From Liolophura sinensis (lineage: Eukaryota; Mollusca; Polyplacophora; Chitonida; Chitonidae), in NCBI RefSeq assembly GCF_032854445.1, contig NC_088298.1, positions 19,613,976 to 19,677,975 of the forward strand: DNA of 64,000 nt, read 5' to 3'. The notes under the pieces are model-generated. The model made no database searches. It had not been told where the DNA came from and saw only the letters and a program-made list of their open reading frames with translations. The position numbers and the translations under genes were made by a program. Shown piece after piece: positions 54,641 to 64,000 of this stretch (its first letter is position 1; every line of letters starts with the position of its first letter).

Positions 54641-55654
54641 GATGAGCCACAACTTATGAAATGGCATGTCACACAAATTGAGTACAAGCTATTACACTAT
54701 TGTCGCGGCACTGGTATTATTCTCTCTCTCTTTCTGTTTGAATCCTATAGGTTTAATATGTAGATTCCAATCTATGTCACAAGTTATTACTACAAAACTT
54801 GGTGTCATAGACAAGGTTATTTCGTCAAACGCATTCACTCCCAAGTTTCCTAAGTTTTGCAATGGGTGTATGATTCTCTTCTAAGTAAATACGGGCAGAT
54901 ATAGGTCTATACCTTCTGAGAATCCACAATCGGAGACCGATTAAAAAAGACGTACATTCACATTTATTCATTATAATGTAACTTTTATAATGTGTCGCAT
55001 CCCTTGCTATTTGTGTTTGTGGACGCTAAACCACAAATATAGCCTTGTAGTCAATCTGTTTTTTTTCTCCCGAAGGTAATGTTCGTTACAACGTAAGGCC
55101 AACATTAATCACTTCCGGGATCAATCAGTTCACGTCGTGACTGATGTTAGGGTGAGGTGGAGACGGGGTAGCATTCTGGGCACCCAGCGCGCTGGGGTCA
55201 AGTCTTGAAATACGATATCATTAAAAACGTGAGCCTCAGTGACCAAATCGTTAATCAAGTCCGGAAGGAATTGTCTGTTACCCATTTAATGTTAATTTGG
55301 GTTCAAGAAACGCTGATACTTTTTTCAAAAAGAATGTTACAGTATAAATGCTAAATCCATAAAAACCCCTTCGGTGTTGCGGGAATATTCGGCAAGCAAA
55401 AACCTGCGGAAAATTAAGTAAGCCGATAAATGGACATGTAATGAGCTTTTCACAAATGAATATACGGAAACCAAGCCTAAATTCAAATACCACTTTTGAT
55501 TTTGGTAAACGTTCATTTACTATTAGGTATAACAACCACCATCAGTGGCGACTTTCACAAAACTTCGCAAGTTGCCTCAGCCTGACTTGTTCTCAAAAGC
55601 GAGTTGCCAAAAGTCTGGCTTGTCCCTCAAATCCGATTGTTTAAACCTATGCGC
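54641..55654. other. Unique stretch, no gene seen
   Basis: Short frames (54666-54884, 55278-55535) without motif. Confidence 0.45.
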
Positions 55655-55880
55655 TGACACAGACATTCGTATACCAGACGTCAACCACTATGGACGTTCC
55701 CAGTCAATAATCGCATGGCCAATTCCCAAAACGACGCATAAAATAAGAAAGGACAGAATTAAGAAAAATATAGAAGTCAACAGTTTTTCAGTGATGTCGG
55801 AAGGATGCAAGGAATGTTCTCGTGTCGTAAATTTAATCGGAATCAAAATGTGAGCTATCTTTAGAAATTTAAACACTACT
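55655..55880 (+). repeat. Repeat family D, plus copy
   Basis: CAGACATTCGTATACCAGAC, TCAACCACTATGGACGTTCC, AGTCAATAATCGCATGGCCA, ATTCCCAAAACGACGCAT and AGAAGTCAACAGTTTTTCAG. Confidence 0.75.
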
Positions 55881-56742
55881 GTGCGCATGTCTGCAAGAAA
55901 ATCCATGGGTATGTCATAGTTTCAATTTATTTTTTTGATGCATACAATGTGTATCAGATCATTTTGGGGGGAACGGGGCGTCTTTGTTACGATTTAATGT
56001 GGGCACAGGATCTCATCTCGAATTCCCAGATCTGTATTTTTGGTTGATCTATGTACAGTCCAATAAACGTCTTTCCGTTTTCTCATACACCATACCTAGT
56101 TCCCGACAAGATAAATTGTTACAATCGCCTTCTGTAGAAGGAACCGCCCATGCAGTTAAAGGAGTGGACAAATACTTGCCAAGTGTAAACTGGTTTCTGC
56201 TTGACGAGTTAAGTGGTTGTGGAGAAATCTTAGACTCAGTCCGTTAGATGTATGGGTCTGCTGGAACGATCGAGCCGGCGCGGGGAAGTAAAAACGGAGA
56301 AATGGGAAAGATTCGGAGCACGGACTAGCCCCGGGACCATTTATTCTGACAAGAGCAGGCCTTTTCCATGTCCTGGCGTGTTGTATTGATTAGAGCCTCT
56401 GTAAGACGCCTGTAGAGTTTGTCCACCAGTCATACACCGGTTAAACCATAAGTCTATATTGTATAAAGGCAACAGGCCGACATACAAGTCTAATACATTC
56501 AGGGGTCTCTTGAAATATAACTGAACATATAGAATATATTCACATCAAGTTTAAATCATTTACAAAAAACTGCTTTTGATCTTTTACAGCATAACAACAT
56601 TACAACTTGGCCTTATGGACTCTATCGAGCCTCATAAGATACTTAATGGTACTTAATTTGCTTATTGTAAGGTCGCATGCATTGTGAGGTGGCACTCGGG
56701 CTGGCTTCTAATATGGTATATATATGGTAATATCCCACAACC

Positions 56743-56745
<3 letters not shown>
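55881..56745. other. Unique stretch with an unsupported 87-codon frame
   Basis: The frame 55984-56247 is the least repeat-like open frame in this part of the window, but it has no recognisable motif and no splice signals in phase. I do not call it a gene. Confidence 0.35.

Positions 56746-56820
<75 letters not shown>
56746..56820. repeat. (TA)n microsatellite, about 75 bp
   Basis: Uninterrupted TA run ending directly at a SINE-A fragment. Confidence 0.97.
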
Positions 56821-56824
<4 letters not shown>

Positions 56825-56905
56825 GTTTCCTGCCACCATAATGCTGACCTTTGTTTTATACGTAAAATATTTTTCAGTACGGCGTAAAACAAATCAATTA
56901 ATCAA
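56821..56905 (+). mobile_element. SINE-A 3' fragment
   Basis: CAGTTTCCTGCCACCATAAT, GCTGACC, CGTAAAATATTTTTCAGTAC and GGCGTAAAAC, then a decayed tail (AAATCAATTAATCAA). Its 5' side abuts the TA run. Confidence 0.82.
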
Positions 56906-58010
56906 AGGCCAACGTAGTATGTGTGCGATACGTTAATCTTCAGATACTTCCAGTTTGACTTTATGGAACAGTACCCCCGACCACCCCACCCACTTGCCCC
57001 AACGTCCTAAATTTTTCACCCTCTACTCCATCCACCTTCTTTTCTTCTCTCTTGTACAAACAAGTGTGATGCAATAAAGCAAGATGGCAAAATAAGCCAG
57101 TTCTCACCAATTTTTCAAATAGAAAGCGGATAAATTTTCTCCAGTATCTGCGCTTATCTCTCAACGAGAAGATAACAACGTTAAGGTGCGGTCACAAAGC
57201 CCCTTTGTTAGCGATGCAGATTTGACGTCCCTTTGGGCCAATAAGGGGCGCTTTGTTTAAGCAGACGACATTTGAATTCCCTTCGAATCAAGTTTCGCCC
57301 ACCCTTTGCATACATACCCTCTAACTAAATCGTCACAGAAAAGGCACGGCGGTCGCTTGATCTAAGCTTTCTATTTAAACACCAACCTTTGACTTGGAGA
57401 ATTCCTTAACGATTCGAAAATCAAACCATGTTGAGGAGGTTGGAAATTCTTGGGCACGACTAGGAGCAAACATTTGCAAACTAACCCAATGATTTTGCCA
57501 AGAAGAGACTAATTTCCGACCACTGTTCGATACCGCATTGAATGACAAACGGAGCGCTCATTGGTCTAAATTAAATTAGACTTGAACCGGCTGTTTCATT
57601 GTCGATGTGTTTACCTTAGGGCTCCGCTAATGATTGCACTTCCCCCTTCTCCCAGCCTAACTTTACACATACCCCTTGCCCTCAAGTCCCCCCTACCTCC
57701 CGTCCCCACTCAGTCTCCACAACCCGTGCGCTTTACAATGACAGCCTTATTCGCGTCATGTATCCAAAATACAATAATTGTTTCTAAATGGCCAATCGCT
57801 TGTCATGTCTAATACCCTTAAACGCCCATCAAAACCAATAGTCCAGGAGTCAAGAGATGGCAATTGTTGCTCTAACGGTGTCATATTTTTGTTTATCGAT
57901 CAGGCGAGATGTGTCTGCAGTTCTCATGAGACCTGCTTAGCCTCTTAGACTCAGTCTCACTCAGCCTTTTCTGGATCATCAGAACTGACGAACTGGACGA
58001 CAAAGATCGT
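56906..58010. other. Unique stretch, partly C-rich, no gene seen
   Basis: 57580-57730 is rich in CCCCT-type runs. The 76-codon frame at 57582-57812 is composition-driven. Confidence 0.45.
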
Positions 58011-58014
58011 GTCA

Positions 58015-58165
58015 TACAGAGATAACCGGTGAAATACCACCTCTTTGTTAATTTACCTCATTCATGGTTTTATTCTGTTCATGTAAATGCATAAATAGTA
58101 GCAAAGTGCACGCACCCAAGCACCATGGCTTAAGCAGAATTAGGCAAAAAAAGAAAGAGAAAAGA
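58015..58165 (+). repeat. Repeat family C, plus copy (5' truncated)
   Basis: ATAACCGGTGAAATACCACC, TCATGGTTTTATTCTG, TTCATGTAAATGCATAAATA, GTAGCAAAG and AGCACCATGGCTTAAGCAG. Confidence 0.85.
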
Positions 58166-58195
58166 AAAATACAGTGATGTTAATTGCAATATATT

Positions 58196-58410
58196 TAAGT
58201 CATTGGTCTAGAGAGCAAAGAGAGTAAAATCAGAGCAGCAACGACAATGTGATAGTTAGCAATGATCACAGGTAACAGATGAAATACGGCTTCTTTGTCA
58301 ATTTACTTTATTTATGGTTTTATTCTAACTGTTCATGTAAATGCACAACTCGTAGCAACTTATTCGCCCCTAGCACCATGGATTAAGCAGAACTGGGTGA
58401 AAAAAGGCAG
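58196..58410 (+). repeat. Repeat family C, plus copy, adjacent to the previous one
   Basis: GAGAGCAAAGAGAGTAAAAT, CAGAGCAGCAACGACAATGT, GATGAAATACGGCTTCTTTG, ATGGTTTTATTCTAACTGTT and AGCACCATGGATTAAGCAG. It makes a head-to-tail pair with the copy at 58015. Confidence 0.88.
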
Positions 58411-58644
58411 TGATGTTACTTGCAATTTATTAGACGTCGATAGTGTAGAATTACGCAAAATGCTCTATTCCTGTGACATTTACCAAAACAATAACATTGT
58501 CAAAGGGAAATGTTCAAATCGCAATTCAGGCCGTCAACCGGTGAAACAATGTCCAAAGTTAAATATTCTAAAACTTTACCACCTACAGAAATTAAAACTC
58601 GTTTATCCTGTCAAATTAAAAACTATATGTAGATTTGTTGTGAT

Positions 58645-58877
58645 TGGGGGCACGGCGCCATAAACCAGGTGCCTCCCACCAATGTGGTTGCTGTGAGTTG
58701 AAGTCCTGCTCCTCCTGGCTTCGTCCCCGGCCGTACGTGAGAAGATCTGTCAGTAATCTGCCGATGGTCGTGGGTTTTCCCCAGGCTGTACCCGGCTTCA
58801 TGCCTAGCCGCCGTCGTACAAGTGAAATACTCTTGAGTACGGCGTAAAACACCAATCAAATAAATAAATAAATACAT
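58645..58877 (+). mobile_element. SINE-A with head
   Basis: GCGCCATAAACCAGG (A-box region eroded), GCTGTGAGTTGAAGTCC (B-box-like), CGGCCGTACGTGAGAAG, GCCGATGGTCGTGGGTTTTC, CTAGCCGCCGTCGTACAAG, CTTGAGTACGGCGTAAAACA and CCAATCAAATAAATAAATAA. Confidence 0.92.
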
Positions 58878-60685
58878 TTATATATAAATATATTTGACAT
58901 CGCCAAAATTTGTTTATTTAATAATTAACTATTAACTAAGGAAAAATAAAACATATTTCATCATATTCCTTCAGTAATACTTATGAAAATTATCTTTGAG
59001 GTGTCCAGAAATCTCTGCAATGTAAAAACGAAAGAATAAACTGTTCAGTTAAACTTAATTATATAATTATATGTTTATTTTTATCATTATGCAAAATGTA
59101 ATATAAAATTTAGCTAAGGTCCTTGAATGAATGAATGAATGAATGAATTAACGAATGAATGAATGAACGATTATGGATTAACGTCACTTATCAGCAATAA
59201 TACAACCAAGATGGTGCGAACATGTTTTAACCAAGAAACACTAAGGATTCTGAACCATTGCTACGATTATTAAATTATTAAATCTATTCAAATAACCATT
59301 TCTTGAAATTTCCTCTTTTTGACGTACACTTGGGATCCAGATTACCAAAGATATTCCCACGCAATTAAAGAGCAACAGCCGACCGCTCACGAAAATATCC
59401 GGAATTACGAAGGATTGTTTCCCTTCATTTCCGGTTAATTTATTCAACAATTACATTAATAATATTGACAAGATACTACAGAAGAAAACATTAAGAGGAA
59501 CAAAACAGTTGCTATGGCAGCTTTCTCCGTAATATCGTCAATAGCTGACTGTCCTTCAAAATTTTCACTCTGGGTTATATTGTTCTGAGTAATTTAAGAA
59601 CTATACTCCAACGCGGATGTTTGCCTAAAGAGCCCAAAATAAAGACGCTTTCGTGAGTAGAATAAGTTTGTTGTGAATTCCAAAACATACATAATCCTTT
59701 CGCTGATCCTTCGTTAATTGATCGTTGAATAATATTTACACAGTGTTTGAAGAGGTTTGTCAATGTACGAGTTACAAGCTACCGGAAGCTGTGAATTGAC
59801 ATTTTCTCCCACATGTTTTCGTCTGCTGGAAGAATGTTTTTGTCGAAGAAAGGGTCTTAACCTAGATTTTCCAAGGAGGAGTGTCTTGGTTGGTGTCTTT
59901 AACTTATGGCGTCCTTTTACTTCGTATATTTATAATAAAATATCAACTATATTAGCAGGTATCAAATAGAGTGAATTTGATTATTTGAAGGCATTCCAGG
60001 TTTAGTTATAGCGTTCCATTCTAGAGCTAACTCTACATGAATGTTATCTTCACAGTACGCAAGATACAGTCACGTGGGTATTATGTCGTTCAAAATTATC
60101 GTCAGCCTAACTTTACATAGACATATATGCATCATGGCAGACGAGAGAAGATCTTGTTGGTTTTTGAATGAATACATGGATGAACGAATGAATGAACGCT
60201 TGGGTATGAGCCGACTCGAATTTGATCTGGGGTCCCCTTTTTTGTTTTAGAAACCGGTAAACCGCATAATCCGGATACATCTTTCGTGTAGATCATTATT
60301 GTAATTGTTCACACTTTGTTTAGAGGAGGTTTAGGTGTCTCTTGTAGTTTATTGTTTCATTTATTCATTTATTTGATTGCTGTTTTAAATTCTATGCCTT
60401 AAATTGAATAAACAGGTTATGAATAAAACTGAGAAACCTGATGAAGGAAAAAATTTCTTGAGTTAAAAGTTTCAAAGTACACCTTACGAACAAGCTTTAG
60501 CCAAGATGGTGAGAGCGAGCTTAGTGAGATGTCGAAACTGACCGACAGATTTGATGACTACTTTTCGAACTGTACCCCAACCAAATCCACGTACATATCA
60601 TTCAAATTGACTTTAACCATTACCACGACACCAGGAAAAAGCTAACTGTATTCTATCACTAAATTGCAGTTAACCTCTCTGCATT
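58878..60685. other. AT-rich stretch with (GAAT)n, no gene seen
   Basis: 59124-59170 is a GAAT/GAAC microsatellite. 60355-60400 may be a SINE-A tail remnant (TTTATTTGATTGCTGTTTTA). Small frames have no motif. Confidence 0.5.
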
Positions 60686-60689
60686 TTTA

Positions 60690-60895
60690 CCTAATTCGGC
60701 TTCATCCATGGTGCTAGGGGGGCGTGTAAATTGCTACTATTTATACATTTACATGAACAGTTACACTAAAACTTGTCTGAGGTAAATTGACAAGAGACTG
60801 TATTCACCAGTTACGTGTGACCATTGCCAGCTATGACACTGTCGTCGCTGCTCTGATGTTACTCTTTGTGCTGTACATTTTTAATTATATCAAAC
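60690..60895 (-). repeat. Repeat family C, minus copy
   Basis: CCATGGTGCTAGGGGGGCG, TAAATTGCTACTATTTATAC, ATTTACATGAACAGTTACAC, GACACTGTCGTCGCTGCTCT and GTGCTGTAC are the reverse of family C. Confidence 0.88.
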
Positions 60896-61049
60896 GCCTT
60901 CACTCTAAGTTTCTTAAGTTTTACGATGGGTATAATTTTCTTGTAAGTAAATATTAACAGAGTGTCCAGAATCTCTGGAACTCTGCTTTATGATTGCGTT
61001 AACACCGCGGCTAGGGGATGTATATTCATCGTGTTGAATTTGATCGCCA

Positions 61050-61405
61050 TTTTGGACATATGAACAGTTACAATCAAAGCGCAACTGAGATAAATATTTT
61101 ATTTTCGGCAGCTTACATACTAGAATGGTGCACAGTTTGAATACTGATTTCACTCAATCGCCTAGAACATACTTTGGGTCTGTTCAACATCAGTGAAAGC
61201 TGTTGACTGCTTCTCTTTTGTCCTTTTTGTACTTAACATAGTTTCTACTTTCTTAGTTCTTTGGTAGTTTGTGTTAAACATCGTTTTGGGAAATTCCCCT
61301 TGCGATTATTGACCTGAAATGTCCTTATTGGTTGACGACTGGTATGCGAATGTCTCTTTTGACGCATAGATTTACACCTATATAGTACCCTTGGCACAGC
61401 CCATC
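61050..61405 (-). repeat. Repeat family D, minus copy
   Basis: TATGAACAGTTACAATCAAA, GCGCAACTGAGATA, GAAAGCTGTTGACTGCTTCT, TTGCGATTATTGACCTGAAA and TGGTTGACGACTGGTATGCG, then AATGTCTCTTTTGACGC. Confidence 0.75.
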
Positions 61406-61649
61406 CGACTTCACACCCAAATCTTCTAATCTTTACTACATTTACACCGCAATAATAACTCTCCTCTACATATCGGGTGGGCCAAAGAAAGCAGAAATAG
61501 CTGAGTCTTAATGTCTGATACTGTCCCATTTTAAATGGATTGCTGGTTTACTGCTACTTTGATTACGATGCTGAAATTTTCATGAGACTGTCAAATATCC
61601 ATTCAATAACGTGTGTGCAATAGCATAACGTTACATTAAAGGAGGAGAA

Positions 61650-61985
61650 AACATAAAAATAACGACAAAATCAGATGAAAGAGCGTCCAAACTTATGTGC
61701 AAAACAGATCTTTAATTTTTTTTTCCATTTTTTTTTCTTTTTTTTTTTGCTTTTTACAGGAGAAAAATGATTTAAAATGCTTTTGTATGGTGAGTATTTT
61801 GGAGCATCTTTTGGGTATTTATCGTCGTTGCATCTAAAGAAGGATGTGGTCTAATAAATTTATGTGAATGTAAATTTGTTGTTTATATCTTAACATATGA
61901 ATGTAACCTCAGTTATGATGATATTTACGAATATATTAAAAATATAAATATGATTAAAATCCAGGTTGATCAAAATACAAGAGGG
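61650..61985 (+). repeat. Repeat family F, copy 2
   Basis: Counterpart of 40100-40430: CAGATGAAAGAGCGTC, TTTTTACAGGAGAAAAATG, TTTTGTATGGTGAGTAT, GGTCTAATAAATTTATGTGA, ATGTAAATTTGTTGTTTA and TTAAAATCCAGGTT. Confidence 0.8.
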
Positions 61986-63079
61986 TTGTCGTCCTTTTCT
62001 GGCCCATGCGCGCGATAAAATAAGTAACTGCTGTCTGACATGTATTTCTGAATCGCCTTTGGCTATGGCTGAAAACCTTTGATGTGGATAGAGTCATATC
62101 ACGTGATCTATCTGCGTATCTTGTGTATATAGAAATTTATACGATTTTTTTTAATTAAAACTGAAACGAACCTGGCAAGTGTTACGATGATATTGTAATA
62201 TCATTCACTTACTTATTTCTTTGACTGATGGTTAACACAGTGCTGAAAATTTGTCAGGTTTATGGGTACTGTCCATCGACAGTTATACACATTAAAGCAT
62301 GATGAAGGTATCATTTACGTCACATTTACACTTTTTGCCAGTAATAAATCATTTCAAGGTTAAATCAGCAAATGCATTCACAGATCTATATGTATGTACA
62401 TTTTGAATGATGAAATGTAGCAGTCTTTCTGTATTAAGTGACAAAAGCCTTATGTGATATCCCCTGTCCCATTGTGGTCCGAAAAGACCACCACAGTATA
62501 AAATATTTAAGTGCATTTTATTAGGTAAGAATAAAAATAAGAATAAACCCAACTATTTTCGTGGACAAATTTCAATGGTTTTTCATGTGATATGCACTTC
62601 ATTTTACTGTGATCTTTGCCTTTAACAATAATCTGTCCAAGTTTAAAAGCACGAAAATATCTGGTGAGAGACTTTGATTTAAATTTTACAGATGACATAG
62701 ATACAGCAATTAGTGAGTAAAGGGTATATTGAACATTGTCAATATACAAACATCAGTACTGTGTTAACGCATGCAGGGATCTACCTGGCACCGAAACATA
62801 TCACACACAGTCGTGACCCGGTTATTATACCGGCAATATCGGGGTAAGACCATTGGTCAATTGACTCAGTATCAGGGAACCAATCAATAAATCGTATGAC
62901 TTCTCGAAAGATCACGCGAGACTGGGCTTGTCTTGGTGAGTTACAGAAGCTATTAACAAAATCAGCCGTCATGTCCGTTAATCTCGCTGACCTGTAGTGG
63001 TAAAGCTAGAAATCAGCTGACACTGTTCGCTTGGTGTGGTAGTATTCATGAAATAAATGAACATGGTATAACACACAAG
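61986..63079. other. Unique stretch, no gene seen
   Basis: Small frames only; no repeat family identified. Confidence 0.45.
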
Positions 63080-63430
63080 CGTCGAAAAAGACATTCGTAT
63101 ACCAATAGTCTAAACCAATTACCAAAGCAACGTTCAGCAAAAACCACCGAATCTAGGCGGTATCGAAACAGACATTCTCCTGACAGTCGCCAAAAAAATG
63201 GACGTTCCAGGTCAATAATCGCAAGTACAATTCCCCAAAATTTCTAAAGAACTAAGGAAGTGTACAAAGTACAAATTAATACGGATTCATACAAAGATGA
63301 ACAGTCAGATGTCTTCAATGATGTTGGAAAGACAAGGAATGTTCCAGGTGAATGAATAAAATCAGTATTCGAAGTTGTCAATAGTCACAATATGTATCTC
63401 AGTTGCGATTTGAAATAAGGACGTGTATGG
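63080..63430 (+). repeat. Repeat family D, plus copy
   Basis: GTCGAAAAAGACATTCGTAT, then a second start CGAAACAGACATTCTCCTGA, CAATAATCGCAAGTACAATT, CCAGGTGAATG and ATGTATCTCAGTTGCGATTT. Confidence 0.75.
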
Positions 63431-63524
63431 AGTAAAAAAACATGGACGGATTCAAACTGTATCTTATACCGCTTAACCTGGGGCTAGCGGCCGTAAAGGT
63501 AGCCATGCTAATTACATCAGCATT

Positions 63525-63930
63525 ATGCCTTTATGAACAGTTGCAATGAAAGCGCGACTGAGATACTTGTTTAGCTGTTATTTGACATGGAACTCATTCA
63601 CGGACTACGAATTTGAACTTTGATATGGAATTCATGCCTGGAATATTTATTGTCTGCCCGGCATCGTTGAAAACTGATGACCGCTTCTCTCTTGTGTGTT
63701 ACCGGCTTTATTCCTTATTTGCAAAATTTCTTACATACCTTTGTCTTCGGGAGTTAGTGTTAAACGTTGTTGTGGAAATGGATCTTGCGATTATCGACTC
63801 GGAACGCCCTTTACGGACTACGAATGGTATAGGAATGTCGGGCTTGACGCTTATATTCATATAACTTAGAGAAGTAGTCAAACGTCGCCAAAGATACTGG
63901 AAGAAGCAATGAGTGTTCCAGGTGTATAAC
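63525..63930 (-). repeat. Repeat family D, minus copy
   Basis: TATGAACAGTTGCAATGAAA, GCGCGACTGAGATACTTG, TTGCGATTATCGACTCGGAA and ACGAATGGTATAGGAATGTC, then GGGCTTGACGC. It faces the plus copy at 63080, making an inverted pair. Confidence 0.75.
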
Positions 63931-64000
63931 TCTACGTTCTGCATTACTAACTCTGCTTATATTTAGATCATCACTGCTTTGTGAAAGCTCAGACTTAAAT

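Overview
Eukaryotic, intron-bearing, repeat-saturated DNA. No bacterial or viral gene organisation is visible. There are no long open frames, spliceable exons are spread over many kilobases, and at least seven dispersed repeat families recur on both strands. The commonest is a tRNA-headed SINE ending in AAATAAATAAAT, whose core I recall from mollusc genomes. A marine mollusc or related lophotrochozoan is therefore my best guess (inference from memory, not a database hit).

Region 1-17.8 kb is a tandem segmental duplication. Each copy holds an array of 86-bp satellite units (1-2640; about 10.6-13.4 kb) followed by about 4.4 kb of the same sequence (2641-7107 and 13407-17820), with a copy spacing near 10.7 kb. 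The shared part contains a ~113-bp tandem repeat, a 30-bp tandem repeat, a decayed MITE, SINE fragments and the 3' end of a Ty3/gypsy-like element. A 200-N gap (7108-7307) cuts copy 1 inside the integrase remnant. Between the copies lie unique sequence, a 21-bp minisatellite and two SINEs.

Region 17.5-20.3 kb holds the longer remnant of that gypsy-like element on the minus strand: gag-like, RT, RNase H and integrase pieces in order, broken by stops and frameshifts.

Region 21.7-32.4 kb holds the only host-gene candidate I can support. It is a plus-strand chain of about ten short exons whose splice sites and reading phases agree from 22,785 to 29,603, with two less certain upstream exons and a probable downstream exon running into a second 200-N gap (32,118-32,317). 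I do not recognise the protein. Its C-terminal part is Ser/Gln/Pro-rich with a basic stretch.

Region 32.4-64 kb has no gene I can defend. It holds a 2-kb 39-bp minisatellite (34.25-36.28 kb), SINE insertions with target-site duplications, MITE copies, further repeat families (called C, D, F and G here), two long TA microsatellites, a cluster of perfect TGACGTCA palindromes, and long AT-rich unique stretches. The biology here is mainly that of mobile DNA and satellites; I found no new multi-gene system.
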